A DNA stretch of 64,000 bases from Gigaspora margarita (Eukaryota > Glomeromycota > Glomeromycetes > Diversisporales > Gigasporaceae), in contig WTPW01000870.1 in the NCBI GenBank assembly GCA_009809945.1, positions 65,999-129,998 on the forward strand. The letters run 5' to 3'. Both the position numbers and the translations under genes were made by a program. The notes under the pieces were generated by a model, which did no database searches, had not been told where the DNA came from, and saw only the letters and a list, made by a program, of their open reading frames with translations. Below are positions 46,660 through 58,184 of this stretch, piece after piece; position 1 is the first letter of the stretch, and the number at the start of each line of letters is the position of its first letter.

Positions 46660-46870
46660 ATGAGCCAACGCATATCACGAGCCAACACGTGTGTAATGTA
46701 CACATACGTGTCATCTGAACGCGCATTTCATATAACGTGATATTATGTGCCACCCTTTTCCGCAATATCCGTGCCATTTTTACAGTGCCATTCTGTAAAA
46801 CGTTCCTGTGTGTGCAACAAGATCCGTGCCATTTCGAGCATTTCTGACAACAACCCATGCCACAACCAAT
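46660..46870. repeat. GTGCCA/TGGCAC motif-rich island
   Basis: CCGTGCCATTTTTACAGTGC, CCGTGCCATTTCGAGCATTT, ATGTGCCACCC and ACACGTGTGTAATGTACACA repeat the words of the 541-1018 island in the other orientation. A minus-strand frame of 133 codons (46951-46550) crosses it. Its Cys-rich stretch comes from the repeated motif and I do not call it a gene. Confidence 0.45.
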
Positions 46871-46989
46871 ACAACTTTTCTTACAGAGATGATCAAGGCC
46901 AGAGTTATTATTCAGCAGAAATTGATGGTAGGCATATATAGCAGATTTCACTATTTCACAACTCAGGTTTCATCCTATTGTATTATATT

Positions 46990-48110
46990 ATCGAAATTAC
47001 AGTAAATTTTCGGTAATAAAAATGTAGTTTTTGATACTGCTACTTTCATAATTCCTGAAACACCTGATAAAATTGACCGGATGATTTTTCGGCTGATTCG
47101 ATTAAGTTTGTGATTTCGGCATGATCTGAATTATAAACATTAGTAATTTCGTGCTGATCTGTATAATAAAAGCTATTTTGTATTGTTTTAATGATCATTA
47201 TAACGATAATGTTAACATGATTAAATTTTCGTTCGAATGCTTGTCAAACATGCTTGGTGTGTCTAGTTTGCACGAAATTTTATGGGACAAATGCACTTTT
47301 CAACCGATAAACCTTAACAAGTAACATAAAAAAGGGTCCGGATATAAATTGGACTTTTCTAACAAATATATTACACGAAAAGGCAACAATATTAAAAAAA
47401 GTTAAATATGATAATGAATTTGTCAACTGGTTTAATAATAAATTTGTCAACTGATTTAAGAATGTATTTTGAGTAGTGATGTTATCCTGCTTAAACTGGT
47501 TAGTTTGCGCTCACAAACCCGCTAAACACTGTTTCAAAGCACACACAATAAACAGGATCTCAAACTCTGTTTATCCAAATTTATTATTGATTATGCTTGC
47601 TAAACATGTGATCTGAAGCATGCTATGGTATCTATTATTAAATACATTACTATCGCTATTTATTAAATACAGTACATGAAAAAAATATATTATTGCAACT
47701 ATGTAGTTTATTTAATTTATTGACCCACACAATCAATAACACCCGAATCATACCAAGTTTTTAAGCAAAGACTTGTACAAGCATTCTCTTTGGATAATCG
47801 ATTGCATAATGAGCAGATTGTATTCTTTGCTTTAGAGAACATTTCCTTACTGGGAACACTTGTTGCTTGTACAATCAAGTGGTCCCGAGCCATCTTTGCA
47901 AGCCCGGAGTATTGTTATCAACAGAGTGTTTTCCAAAAATCCAGTGGGTTACAATTCTCCAATAGCTATAAGATATTCTTCAAGAACATCGTGAGTATTA
48001 TTTTTTGATTTATCATTGCAAAACTGTCAGAAATAATTTCTTGAATTATTAGCATCTTCGACAAGAAATGAGGAGAATGAGGAGCGAATGTTTTCATTTA
48101 AAGATCATGC
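46990..48110. other. Noncoding stretch, nothing firm
   Basis: Words TTTAAACAGGAT and GTTTATCC occur in both orientations around 47490-47590 and 48215-48240. A plus-strand frame at 47790-48008 (72 codons) resembles nothing I know. No gene called. Confidence 0.45.
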
Positions 48111-48116
48111 ATAAAC

Positions 48117-48484
48117 ACTATATGGGCCCTCAAAAGTAGAAACCAGGCAATTGAGAAATTGGCAAAAACTATATTGTTACACAAAATCAAAACAATCTAA
48201 AAATAACTTATTCATGATTAACAAACCTGTTTAAACAGGATTATTAGATATGTAGATCTGTATAACACTTATGCTACTAATGGTAAATCTCAGTAAATCT
48301 ATTTTTAGATTATAGCATCAAAAGCTTTTAACCATTGTATTGCAAAAATTTATTAAGTGATCAGGCTTTCATTATTAAGTAAAAAATATTGGGCCTTAAA
48401 TTTTACACCTGATCAATCAATCAGGTTCATTTTCAAAAAATTGTCAAATTGTCTGGTTTCTATTTTTGAAGGCCCATATATAAG
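48117..48484. mobile_element. MITE-like inverted repeat, TATATGGGCC ends
   Basis: ACTATATGGGCCCTCAAAAG, TAGAAACCAGGCAATT at 48117-48155 is inverted at 48445-48484 (AATTGTCTGGTTTCTA, TTTTTGAAGGCCCATATAT). Arms of about 40 bases enclose about 290 bases of AT-rich sequence. The frame beginning at 48357 runs through the right arm and is not a gene. Confidence 0.65.
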
Positions 48485-48805
48485 ATCACATATAATTGGT
48501 GCTGTTTTATTACCAAAGAATGATAATTTTATAGTTGGATCTAATACAACAGAAATACTGCAACAATTTCAGAGAATGGCCCAATAATCATCAAGTTTTT
48601 TGTATATTCATTGTGCAATTTGGTGCTTTATTTGAATCTTACTATTTAATGCATCATGTAGAATATTTAATATTATCAGAAATATCAAATGCAAATTTCC
48701 CATTATTGGATAAGTCAATGAAGATAAAATCTGTATTGCCTTAACCATTGGATCAAGTAATGTAATAATTATCTAAACAAAGATAAGTGAATCAAATTAT
48801 ATATA

Positions 48806-49109
48806 CCGTACATTTCCAAAAATAAGCTACCTTTTTTGGGCCAAAAATTGCATAAAAAACATGGAGTAGCTTATTTTCAAATTGTTAAATTTTTTGAAAA
48901 TTTGAAAAATGTACAATAAAATGTTGTCTAAATGATGTAAAATTTTACTATAAGTGTATTTTGATGCTCTGAACAAGTTTACTTAATGACACATTTGAGT
49001 AAAATTTGGACTATTATATGTAGCAACTGCTAATGCATTTTTTGAAATTTTTGAAAAAAATCAGAGGGGAAGCTTATTTTCAGAGTAGCTTATTTTTGGG
49101 AATATACAG
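48806..49109. mobile_element. AATAAGCTACC-family MITE, TA-flanked
   Basis: Left end CCGTACATTTCCAAAAATAA and right end (reverse complement) CTGTATATTCCCAAAAATAA, TA at 48804-48805 and 49110-49111. Internal AAAATTTGGACTATTATATG, GTAGCAACTGCTAA is the family core seen at 20666-20962. No coding content. Confidence 0.75.
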
Positions 49110-49379
49110 TATTAATTTTTAAATATATAGACTTAAATACTCACATTAATCTCATTTTATTCATTATTACTCAGATAACAATCCTTTAACATTGGATTAT
49201 TTTTTACTGAATTATTAGTTATTTTACAAATTTGGAATATCTTTTTAATCATAACATATGTCTGTTCCATCAGGTAGGTACATCCTAGTCAGGTATAAGG
49301 TTGTCTGCTGTAATTGGTTTGACAGGGTTATAAAGTTGCAACCTTTTATTTGAAGGTTGTAAATTTTTGCTAAAATAGA

Positions 49380-49585
49380 TACAATAGTTATAATTCATAA
49401 AATAGCTGCAATAAGTGTAATTATTGTAATTGGTGGTAATAGGTGTAATGGTTGTAATGGTTGTAATAGCTGTAATAAATATATTGATTAGGTTATGTGA
49501 ATTATACCAGAAACATAGTACAAAGTACAAATACCAGAAACATAGTACAAAGTATGAATACCAGGAACTTAATACAAAGTATGAA
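49380..49585. repeat. Two adjacent minisatellites (9-nt and about 29-nt units)
   Basis: From 49405 to 49482, units like GTAATGGTT and GTAATAGGT repeat with a 9-nt period. From 49504 to 49585, ATACCAGAAACATAGTACAA, AGTATGA repeats three times with a period of 29-30 nt. Confidence 0.8.
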
Positions 49586-50265
49586 GTATTTTATAAAAAA
49601 TAAATTGAAAGCAAAATTTTAAAGCTAATTGGAGAACAAAATCTTAAAGTTAATTGGGTTATACATTGGTATTAAGAGCACTAAAAGCACAGTTCCATAT
49701 ATTACCAGTTTTTAAGAGCACAAAATTTCTAAAAAAAGTGTATACTGAATTGATATGTCATAATGATTAGTTTAAGGGGTTGAAGTTTTGAATATATCAA
49801 TATTAGTTTAGTTGAAATTAAATATGTATAAATCAATTATAAGTTTAATCCTGAAATTCAATTTTCTAAAAATTCTGTCATTCTACTTTAATATCATATA
49901 TTATATGAGTGTGAGAATCTATGCAATTAATCAGGTTTATGCTATCTATAATGTTATTTCATGTACAGTATATTAATTTACCTACTTGGATATTTGTTTT
50001 GCTAACAACTGTAATCTAGATACTATATTTCTCCAAAAATAAGCACCCCAAAATAAGCACAGTCTACAATTCATAGAGTTCCTACAAACCTGGATCAAAT
50101 CAAACTTTAGGCCAAATTTGGGTTTGATTTGATTTCAAATCAAACCCAATCTCAAACTAGCATTAAAAAAAAATATTTGAGTTTGATTTAAAGCAAACCT
50201 TTTAGTTAAATTTGAGTTTGGTTTGGGTTTGAGTTTGAAGTTTGAAACTAGTTTGAGTTTGAATA

Positions 50266-50812
50266 CTGTATATTGTCAAAAATAAGATACTTACAAAAAT
50301 AAACTACTCCTCTTTTTTGGTTAAGAAATGCAAAAACATCTTTGATCCAAAAATAGGCTAACCATGATCGATGCAAGTTTCTATATAGTAAAGTCAAAAT
50401 TTTACTAAGCAAATCAATTAAGTTGCTTAAGTAACTTATTCAAAAGATCAAAATATGTTAGATTAAAATTTACAACAAAATTTAAGAACTTTTTATTAAT
50501 TGGATTTTAATATTTACATTTAATGAAGAGATTAAAATTTTATTAACAAAACATATTCATTTAATGTAAAAATTAAAAGTCAAATAATAAAAAGTATTTA
50601 TATTTTGATGATACTGTCAAACTAGATGTAGTTTAGTCTCTCAAATAAGTTTACATAATCGCCAATAATAGATTTACATAGTAGAATTTAGATTTTATTA
50701 TGTACTAATATTGGCAATTGACCAAATATCAATTTTATCTGAATATAAGCAACCCAGATTTTTTGTATCCAAAATCATCTAAAAAAGGTAGCTTATTTTC
50801 AGAAATATACAG
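50266..50812. mobile_element. AATAAGCTACC-family MITE, TA-flanked
   Basis: Ends CTGTATATTGTCAAAAATAA and (reverse complement) CTGTATATTTCTGAAAATAA, TA at 50264-50265 and 50813-50814. The interior is palindromic around TTAAAATTTTATTAACAAAA near 50533. It lies inside the hAT-type element. Confidence 0.75.
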
Positions 50813-50823
50813 TAATATAAATA

Positions 50824-51600
50824 CTGTATATTGCTAAAAATAAGTGACTTCCAAAAATAATCTACCTCTTTCTATTGGTCAAAAAATACAAAAATATCTT
50901 TGACCCAAAAATAAGCTATCCCACAATTAATAAAAGTTGCTATAAAGTAAACTCATTAAAGTTGCTTAAGTAATCTTATTTAGGAGATCATATTATGTAT
51001 TCTCTGAAATTTACAACAATTTGGAGAACTTTTTATTAATTGGTTTTGAATTTTTACATTCAACAAAAAGATTAAAATTTTATTAACAAAATATATTTGA
51101 TGAACATAAATTTAAAAATCAAATAATAAAAAGTACTCTTATTTTAATAAAACTTTCAGTATATACAGTATATAGTTTAATTTTCCAAACACGACTACTT
51201 AAGCACTAATAATCGATTTATATAGTAAAATTTAGACTTTACTATGTGGGGTCTTTGCCTTGAAAATAACCTTACGGGCTATATAGATCTTATGAATCAA
51301 AAAATCAAAGTTTCTAGGCATCCAGTAATCCAATTCAAATAAACCTTTTTTTATTTTGTAAAACTTACTAATCTCTACAAAATAAAAAAAAAGTTATTTG
51401 AATTGGATTACTGGATAGCTAGAAATTTTAATTTTTATTCATAAGATCTATATAGTCCCGTAAGGTCACTTTCAAGGCAAAGACCTCATGTAACAACTAT
51501 TGGTGACTTACCAAAAATTTATTATATCTAAAAATAAGCTAACTGATTTTTTTTGTCCAAAATTATCCAAAAAAGGAAGCTTATTTTTGGAAACATATGG
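50824..51600. mobile_element. AATAAGCTACC-family MITE interrupted by a hairpin element
   Basis: Ends CTGTATATTGCTAAAAATAA and (reverse complement) CCATATGTTTCCAAAAATAA, TA at 50822-50823 and 51601-51602. It begins 11 bases after the previous copy ends and has the same interior. Its core end GACTTTACTATG, TAACAACT is split by the 240-bp element at 51248. Confidence 0.75.
51248..51487. mobile_element. 240-bp hairpin element, 4-bp target duplication
   Basis: Starts GGGGTCTTTGCCTTGAAAAT and ends (reverse complement) GAGGTCTTTGCCTTGAAAGT. Arms of about 105 bases are nearly identical, including ACGGG...CTATATAGATCTTATGAA and CCAGTAATCCAATTCAAATA. ATGT stands at both edges (51244-51247, 51488-51491), and removing the element restores the family word ACTATGTAACAACT. 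Confidence 0.85.
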
Positions 51601-52036
51601 TATATTTTTTATATTTTAAACAAGTTTACTTAAATACAAAGTTAGAATTAAGAAACTTGTTTAAAATTTAAAAATACATTCAAACTCAAACTAATTTGCA
51701 ACCTTCAAATCAAACTCAAATCAAACTTTGTATAAAATTTGGGTTTGGTTTGAATTTGATTATTTTTTTATTTGAGTTTGGTTTGATGTCAAACTTTATA
51801 AAATTTATAGTTTGAGTTTGGTTTGATTTGGAGTTTGATCAAACTCAAATCAAACCCAGATCAAACTTTGAACCCTAACAATTCATATATACCCAAAAAT
51901 AAGCATCCCTTATATATCTCTTATATAATAGAAATAAGCAACTAATATCAAATCATTTGAATTATATGTTAAAATTATGCCTAAAAATAAGCACTTCTAT
52001 AGTAAAAAAAGATTGCTTATTTTCAGAGAAATTCAG

Positions 52037-53381
52037 TATTATAAATTACAAAAGATGAAAGATGAGAAACTAAAATACTAATTATTGATTATCAAATTAT
52101 TAAATTATAATATTACTGGTTCAGATATATAGCAATTATTGTAAAATTTAATATGTGTCATTTATGGCCCACAAAAGGCCCAGAAATAACACATTAAATT
52201 TGCTATCAAATAAACAAGTTATTAGCTATGTTATATACAGTATTATCTAGTGGTTTTATAGTGATATGCTTGCTAAATGCTCATTTTTTAAGAAAATTAA
52301 ATTAGATTTGGTATTTGTAGATTTTAGTAGATTTAGTATATTTAAATAGAAACTTCAAATTTTAGCATTAGCTGCAGCAATTAGAATAAAGATACATTGA
52401 TTTTTATATCACAAAAAATTGGGTTCCATGTTCAACAAGCCACCCACCTGTATTTAGCTATTTAATTATTTGGGTCTAAAAAGGTTTAGGGTACAAATAG
52501 ATTCTTATTATGATACTTATATCTATGATGGCAATTGTAATCTTTAAAGCAATTACAACTATAATGACTATTACAACTCTTTCAACCTTTTATAGCAATA
52601 TGGATATTTACAACTTTGGGTCTTAGCTATAACCAAAGGTTGCAACCCAGATTGTAATCCATAATGCTATAATAATTACTTATGGCCAGCAATCTTAGTC
52701 AGATACAAGAAAAGGCCTTCTGTTTGTTTGAAAAATACTTTTGAGGTTTTCTGAAATTTATGTACATAGCTTATAAAGTTTCTTAATTTTGTAATTGGAT
52801 TAATAGCTATTTTCATGCTCTCTGAACTGCATATAAGACACAGTAAATATGTTCAAAATTCTTATTACTATAATCATAACTAAATTTTTTATAAAAAAAC
52901 ATGTCCAAATACATCCATATTGGATGCATTGTTAGCAGTTGCAGATATAATACAGGAGCCAATATTATAAAATGATATTGTTTTTGAAATTTGTTTAGTT
53001 ATATAATTGTTAGTATGTTATTTATAAAGTAGGATCAAATCTAATAAAATTTTTTTCATTTTTCAGTCTTTGTTGATCCAATAAGTATGATAGTGAGAAA
53101 TCCAATATTGGTGCATGACCTTTAAGAGTCTGTTGTAATTGCAAATTTTTGCTAGGTTGTATTAAAAAATAACTAAGGTCATATTGTTTGTTATAATATA
53201 ATTTTAAAATACTTTGTATGACAAACTGTCTGATGGCAAAGAATAATATAGATTAATTTATTAATAAACAGCTAAAATTCTTTTTGTCATCAATAGAAAA
53301 TGCTTATTGGTCTGTAATAATTCATTTAAGGGTAGGGTACAAATTGCAATTTACATATAAAATTTATGTTATTGATTTATT
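52037..53381. other. AT-rich stretch, nothing firm
   Basis: Words AATTGTAATC and TTACAACT recur in both orientations near 52530-52680. No gene or complete element recognised. Confidence 0.45.
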
Positions 53382-53603
53382 GTCGCAGATTATAATGAAA
53401 TCAGATTATAATGAAATTTAGGGTCTCAATTTAAAAATATAAGCACTACTAATATCTACCTATACTTTTTTTAAATAACCCTAACCTTAAAACCTAATTT
53501 AACTATAAAAAAAAATCTAACAAAAAAGGCCAAAAAAATTTTAAAAATCGGTTATAAAATAAGTCAAATTTCATTATAATCTGATTTTATTATAATCTGT
53601 CAC
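53382..53603. mobile_element. 222-bp MITE, CAGATTATAATGAAATC ends
   Basis: Left end GTCGCAGATTATAATGAAAT, CAGATTATAATGAAATTT; right end is its inverted copy with few changes, ending CTGTCAC. ATTTATT flanks both sides (53375-53381 and 53604-53610), a 7-bp candidate duplication. No coding content. Confidence 0.75.
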
Positions 53604-54523
53604 ATTTATTTTTTTTAAAATTTTGTAAAATTTTTTTAAGCAAATCGTTTTTGAACTATTAAATAAAATTATAAAGCAGGTTTTTCTAATTCTAAAAATA
53701 GCAAATTTATTAAAATTAGTTGAACATTCAACAAGCTATAATGATTTAAATTTTAGATATCAAAAGTTGTTTACAAAAATTATATGATAATCATATGATA
53801 TAGCCCAATCAAAATTAATCATTTTGTTTAACTAAGAAATTTTTGAGCCAACAGGAAATTTTATGATATATAGAAGTATAATTTTTTTAAATATATACTT
53901 TATTAAAATTTTACTATTATATAGCATGCATTTTGTTTTATAAATTATAAAATTTTGGTCAAATTTGATTACAACTGTAAAAGTTTTATTAGTAGCACAT
54001 TTTTAATTTCTATAAAATCTTATTGTACTACTAAAATCATATGATTAATGATCTATATACCCCTACCCTTAAAGAAATATTGGTTTATTTGTATAACCAT
54101 TTCAGCACTATATAGTTTGACATTTGTTTTTATAGTAATATTTAGTTTGTCAAACCTTTCAGAATAATTATGCTTGAAATGTGACTTTATTGTAGGAGCC
54201 CTGTTTTTATTGAATAGAAAGTTTGACAATGCTTGCAATTTTGTTTGTTTTGCCAGTTTTAGTAAGTTCATCCTAGAAGGAATCCTTCTTAAATCATTTT
54301 GGAGGATTTGGAGAATCATTTATTATTTCTTTGAGCATGCTAGATTCAAGATCAACTTGAAACATCAAAATTAAAGGGGAAGTAAATTTAATCGCATCTG
54401 CATTAACAAATTGTTTGTGTATATTGTTTTATTCATTGCACAAAGTTTGAAATATTCATGTATGGTTTTTTTATTTATTATACAAGATTCAAATATATCA
54501 AATAAATAAAAAAAAGAAATATA
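53604..54523. other. AT-rich stretch, nothing recognised
   Basis: A minus-strand frame of 88 codons (54319-54053) and a plus-strand frame of 66 codons overlap near 54053-54374. Neither matches a family I know, and they are each other's shadows. No gene called. Confidence 0.45.
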
Positions 54524-55224
54524 CTGCATATTACTGAATAGAAGCTACTACAATTTTGAGAGTTTTTTAGACCAAAAGAGGGTTTAGCTTCTATTTGGGT
54601 CCAATTTTATTATTAAAACATAATAACTTCCTCCAAATTTTTAATCCAATTCGAGGGTGTAGCTCTAGTAATCCTGGTCAAAATTAAAAAAATTAGCTAA
54701 GCCAATTTTTTGACCTGGTCGGTTGATTTTTTCTAAAATCGGCTAGCCGATTTTATAAGTAAAAAAGTTTTTTTTCAAAACTATATTTTATTGGCTAATA
54801 AATTTGTGAATCACATAATTATTTTATAATTTTATAGATCATGTCATTTTTTACTTGTATAGTTGCTTACTAACTAATTTTCTTTCGTAGCAATGTACAT
54901 CGGTCATGTAATTTCTAATTCGCAGGTGCTGTTCTTTGCTAGCATTTTGTTTCTATTTAATACGTTAAAGGGAGTGACAAAAATCAGGTGATTTTTTAGG
55001 GGGGAGGGGGTAAAAAAAGTTCAAATTGTATATAAAAACCTGACTATATATATATTAAAGAAGAGGGAGGGGGTAGGCCTCTAATAAAAAATAATCAGGT
55101 GATTAATAACATGGCCCTAAGCGTTGTTTATTGAATTTTTTTTCTTTTACTGACCAGTTTTTTTTATAGTATTGTACGTTGGACACGGTACTGTTTATTG
55201 ATTTGTTTTTTCATGCATTGTGTA

Positions 55225-55550
55225 TATTGGGTTGTCATCATTGTTGGTGTAATTGCTGAATCGTCTTCATACGCAGTGTCATTAGTTAGTTTTTTTTTTT
55301 ACTACGCAGTTTTTTTTGTAGCATTGTATGTTGTGTTGTCGCCGAATTGTCGTTTGCTTGGTGTAATTGCTGATGGGCGTTTTGCTACCATTTTCTAGAA
55401 TTGTATACTTTGGTGATTGTGACTGTGTTGTTGCTGACTCGTTGTTTGTTAGTGTAATTGCTGATGGACATTTTGTAGCCATTTTATGGGTCTCGTTGTT
55501 TGTTGGCGTTTTGCTACCATTTTCTGGAATCTTATACTGTGGTAATTGTA
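55225..55550. repeat. Imperfect tandem repeat, GTGTAATTGCTGATGG core
   Basis: GGTGTAATTGCTGATGGGCG, TTTTGCTACCATTTTCT and TTGTATACTTTGGTGATTGT recur three to four times in diverged form. The local GT-rich composition differs sharply from the surroundings. The open frames on both strands follow the repeat. Confidence 0.65.
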
Positions 55551-55552
55551 AC

Positions 55553-55715
55553 TAAGTTAACACTCAACTGAAGTTGCAACTTTAGTTGACTAAAGTTGCA
55601 CTTGACCGAAATTAGCCTACGAAATTAGAACATCTTGCACATATTAGTTAGCAATTTTAGGCAGGTGCAACTTTAGTCAACTAAAGTTGCAACTTTAGTT
55701 GGATGTCAACATTAG
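55553..55715. repeat. Palindromic island, GTTGCAACTTTAGT motif
   Basis: GTTGCAACTTTAGTTGACTA, AAGTTGCA on the left and GTGCAACTTTAGTCAACTAA, AGTTGCAAC on the right are inverted copies. Outer TAAGTTAACACTCAACT and the inverted AGTTGGATGTCAACATTA pair imperfectly. A target duplication could not be confirmed. Nested in the hAT-type element. Confidence 0.6.
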
Positions 55716-56527
55716 TCATGGTGAATCATCTTGGTTGTTATATCTCATTTTGTTGCTATGGTATTTTGATATATTGCTAGTAGAATCATCGTTGAAAGTA
55801 TCAAATAGTGGAGCCAATGTTTAGATATAGTATATATAGTAGCTGGAATTAGCAAATTATAGTAGGCAAAGTATGTATATAAGGACTAAGAATTTACCTT
55901 GTGCATATAGTTCGAAAGGACTTCTTATTCTCCTAGTTCCTCCCGATAAGTAAATTTATAGTCTCGTGATCCCAAGTTAGAGCTTCTGGACATAATCTAG
56001 AGATTTAATCTAACACTCTAATTACTCTATTATAGCCTGCTATTATTAGTGTTTAGGTTAGATGGTAGCATAGTGTATTGTTTTATATCTGTATCACCCT
56101 TATTTTGTGATTCTTGAGCAGTCAAGACCTTACAATGTACATACATATGTCCTGATTATTATTATTATTGCTGACTAACTTATTTATTGTAAAACAAACA
56201 TATAGTTATTAATTATACAATAAACAATATAAATATAATTAATTGTAGCTACAGTAAATAATAAATTTATATATGTTACACAATATATATATGTACACAT
56301 GGTGTACAAATAAAATCGTCTTATATATAGTATATAATATGGGTTTATTCGATAGTACAATAATTATTGCAGGTTGTTTTGATCGAATTGCGATTTATTT
56401 AAAATTTTTTAGCTAAGCTGACTAAGTCGATAATATTTCATCAGCTTGGTCGGTCAAAAAATTTTGATCAACCAGGATCACTATGTAGCTCTTATTTGGG
56501 GCAGCTTCTATTCAGTAATATACAATA

Positions 56528-57694
56528 AGTTATTTCACATATTTATATAAAAAAATTCAAAAGTCCAATTTTTATTATTACTAGAAATTAACTTAATTAT
56601 ATAAGTCATATCATATCATATCATGTTATAGTAATAAACTTTTAATTAAAAAGTTAAAAAAAAAGAAAAAAAAGTCAATTACAAATCACAAAGCTTTTTG
56701 CTTGTCAAATTGATTTTAGACTCAATTTAAGTACAATGAGTTTGACATATGATAATTAAAATAATTTGACTACAAAACTTATGTTTAACTAGTTTGGGGT
56801 TCAAACAGGGCTGAACTAAGTTTGGGTAACAGAATAACATTCCTAATTTTGAGTTAATATTCTAAACAATCAAGATCTTATTAATATATGTAGAGAATAC
56901 ATTAAGAATTATGATAATAAAATCAAAGTAGATTTATATATTTGAATTATCTTTGTGGTATTGAAACATTTTATTAATTAAAATTTAGTTCAAAAAGAAT
57001 CAGAATAAAGTAGAAGAAAGTAGTGATGACCTTCTAAAATTTTTTTTGATCATTTTTCAGCAAAGCTATTTTGAAAGTACTATTTTCAACCAGAAATACA
57101 GTATTCATATAGTATTTGATATATTATATAATTTAAGATCAGGTAATTAATAAAATTTTATTGAATCTTTTATTCCAAAAAATTATTCAGCCAATTTTGT
57201 GTTTTAGAAATTATGAAAATAATATAGTGCATGACACTTAAAGACTACACAAACTCTAAAGACCAATAACTTTCGATCTAAAAAAGATATTTAAAAAAGC
57301 AAGCTACTATTTTATATGATAGATAAATTAATTTACTACAACTTATTGGCTTTGTTTTCTAACAAATTATATTAACTTTTTAAAATATATAGTTTTAAAA
57401 ATATAGTAATTGTATATAATAACATATAAAAAAGTCAAAAATGGAACACATTAGAACAAATAACCTTTCAAATTATTTTGAATTTATATAATAAATTTTT
57501 AAAAATATTTTTAACCAATCAAAATATAGGAAATTTGGCCAATCAAATTTAAGCAACCTTAAAAACATTAAATATCAACTTTTTAAATAAATTAAAACTT
57601 TAAATTTTTAAATTTTAAAAATGGGACAAATGTAGTCTTTAAGTATCATGCACTGTAGTAATATATTTTTAAGCCAGTATGTCGCTTAGGTACA
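56528..57694. other. AT-rich stretch, nothing recognised
   Basis: No coding sequence, RNA gene or complete element recognised. ATCATATCATATCATATCAT-like short repeats occur near 56610. Confidence 0.45.
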
Positions 57695-57848
57695 AACATA
57701 GCATCGAAACGAAACCTACCCGAACTACTTTCGGAACAGTTCTAATCCGAAACTAGTTTCAGATTTTTTTAAAAAAATCGAAACTCTGAAACCCGAAACC
57801 CCGAAACTATAATCCGAAACCCAAACCTATAATCCGAAACTCAAAAAT
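57695..57848. repeat. GAAACCCGAAACC motif island
   Basis: CGAAACGAAACC, CCGAAACTAGTTTCAG, TCGAAACTCTGAAACCCGAA and ATAATCCGAAAC repeat GAAAC words, mostly in one orientation, with a small inverted core around TTTTTTTAAAAAAA at 57770. Similar in style to the hAT-type motif islands, but terminal repeats were not found. Confidence 0.5.
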
Positions 57849-58184
57849 ATAATATTGATAAAATTATTTTTGAATAAATTATAATATTATATAGATAAAA
57901 GAAACTCTTTCCCAAACATCTGCACATCACTAAGTAAACAACAAATAGTGGAAATAATCAGTGAAAGAACAATCGATAACTAATTAAATAATTAATTAAT
58001 ACTTGTTACAACTAGTAGAACAACCTCCTCTCAACATTAAGCGGAGTAGAGAGACAGCCTTCCAAATATCTTACTCCTTCAAACGCTTCATACCTTCCCT
58101 TCAGGAACAGAAATACCAAGAGAATATTATTACATAGAAGGGCTAGACCCTGTACAGTCTAAGCTTTTAATCATTGACAGCGAA

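Larger units (their letters stand above)
50074..51877. mobile_element. hAT-type element, GGTTTGA motif, 8-bp target duplication
   Basis: Left end TAGAGTTCC, right end GAACCCTA, flanked by a perfect 8-bp duplication ACAATTCA (50066-50073 and 51878-51885). Subterminal zones at 50090-50265 and 51655-51870 are arrays of GGTTTGATTTG, TTTGAGTTTGG and complements. The centre holds two later TA-type MITEs and a hairpin element. No transposase. Confidence 0.9.
50023..52036. mobile_element. AATAAGCACC-family MITE, outer shell of a nested stack
   Basis: Left end CTATATTTCTCCAAAAATAA with TA at 50021-50022; right end (reverse complement) CTGAATTTCTCTGAAAATAA with TA at 52037-52038. Removing 50074-51885 leaves a sequence colinear with the 192-bp copy at 2050-2241, sharing ATATATACCCAAAAATAAGC, AGAAATAAGCAACTA and TATCAAATCATT. 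The shell is therefore an older MITE split by the hAT-type element. Confidence 0.8.
54666..56483. mobile_element. hAT-type element, TTTGACC/GGTCGGT motif, 8-bp target duplication
   Basis: Ends TAGTAATCCTGGTC and (reverse complement) TAGTGATCCTGGTTGATC are flanked by a perfect 8-bp duplication TGTAGCTC (54658-54665 and 56484-56491). Subterminal zones share TTAGCTAAGC, TTTTTTGACC and GGTCGGT in opposite orientations. The 1.8-kb interior has no transposase; it holds an imperfect tandem repeat and a palindromic island, listed separately. Confidence 0.9.
54524..56525. mobile_element. TA-flanked MITE (GAATAGAAGC ends) split by a hAT-type element
   Basis: Left end CTGCATATTACTGAATAGAA and right end (reverse complement) TTGTATATTACTGAATAGAA, TA at 54522-54523 and 56526-56527. 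Removing 54666-56491 leaves a MITE of under 200 bp with TTAGCTTCTATTTGGG inside. Confidence 0.75.

Noticed and set aside
46550..46951. A Cys-rich 133-codon protein on the minus strand
   Set aside because: Its cysteines come from the repeated GTGCCA words, it has no signal peptide, and it overlaps dispersed repeats.
54053..54374. Opposed small genes of 88 and 66 codons
   Set aside because: Mutual shadows in AT-rich DNA, with no recognisable domain or codon signature.
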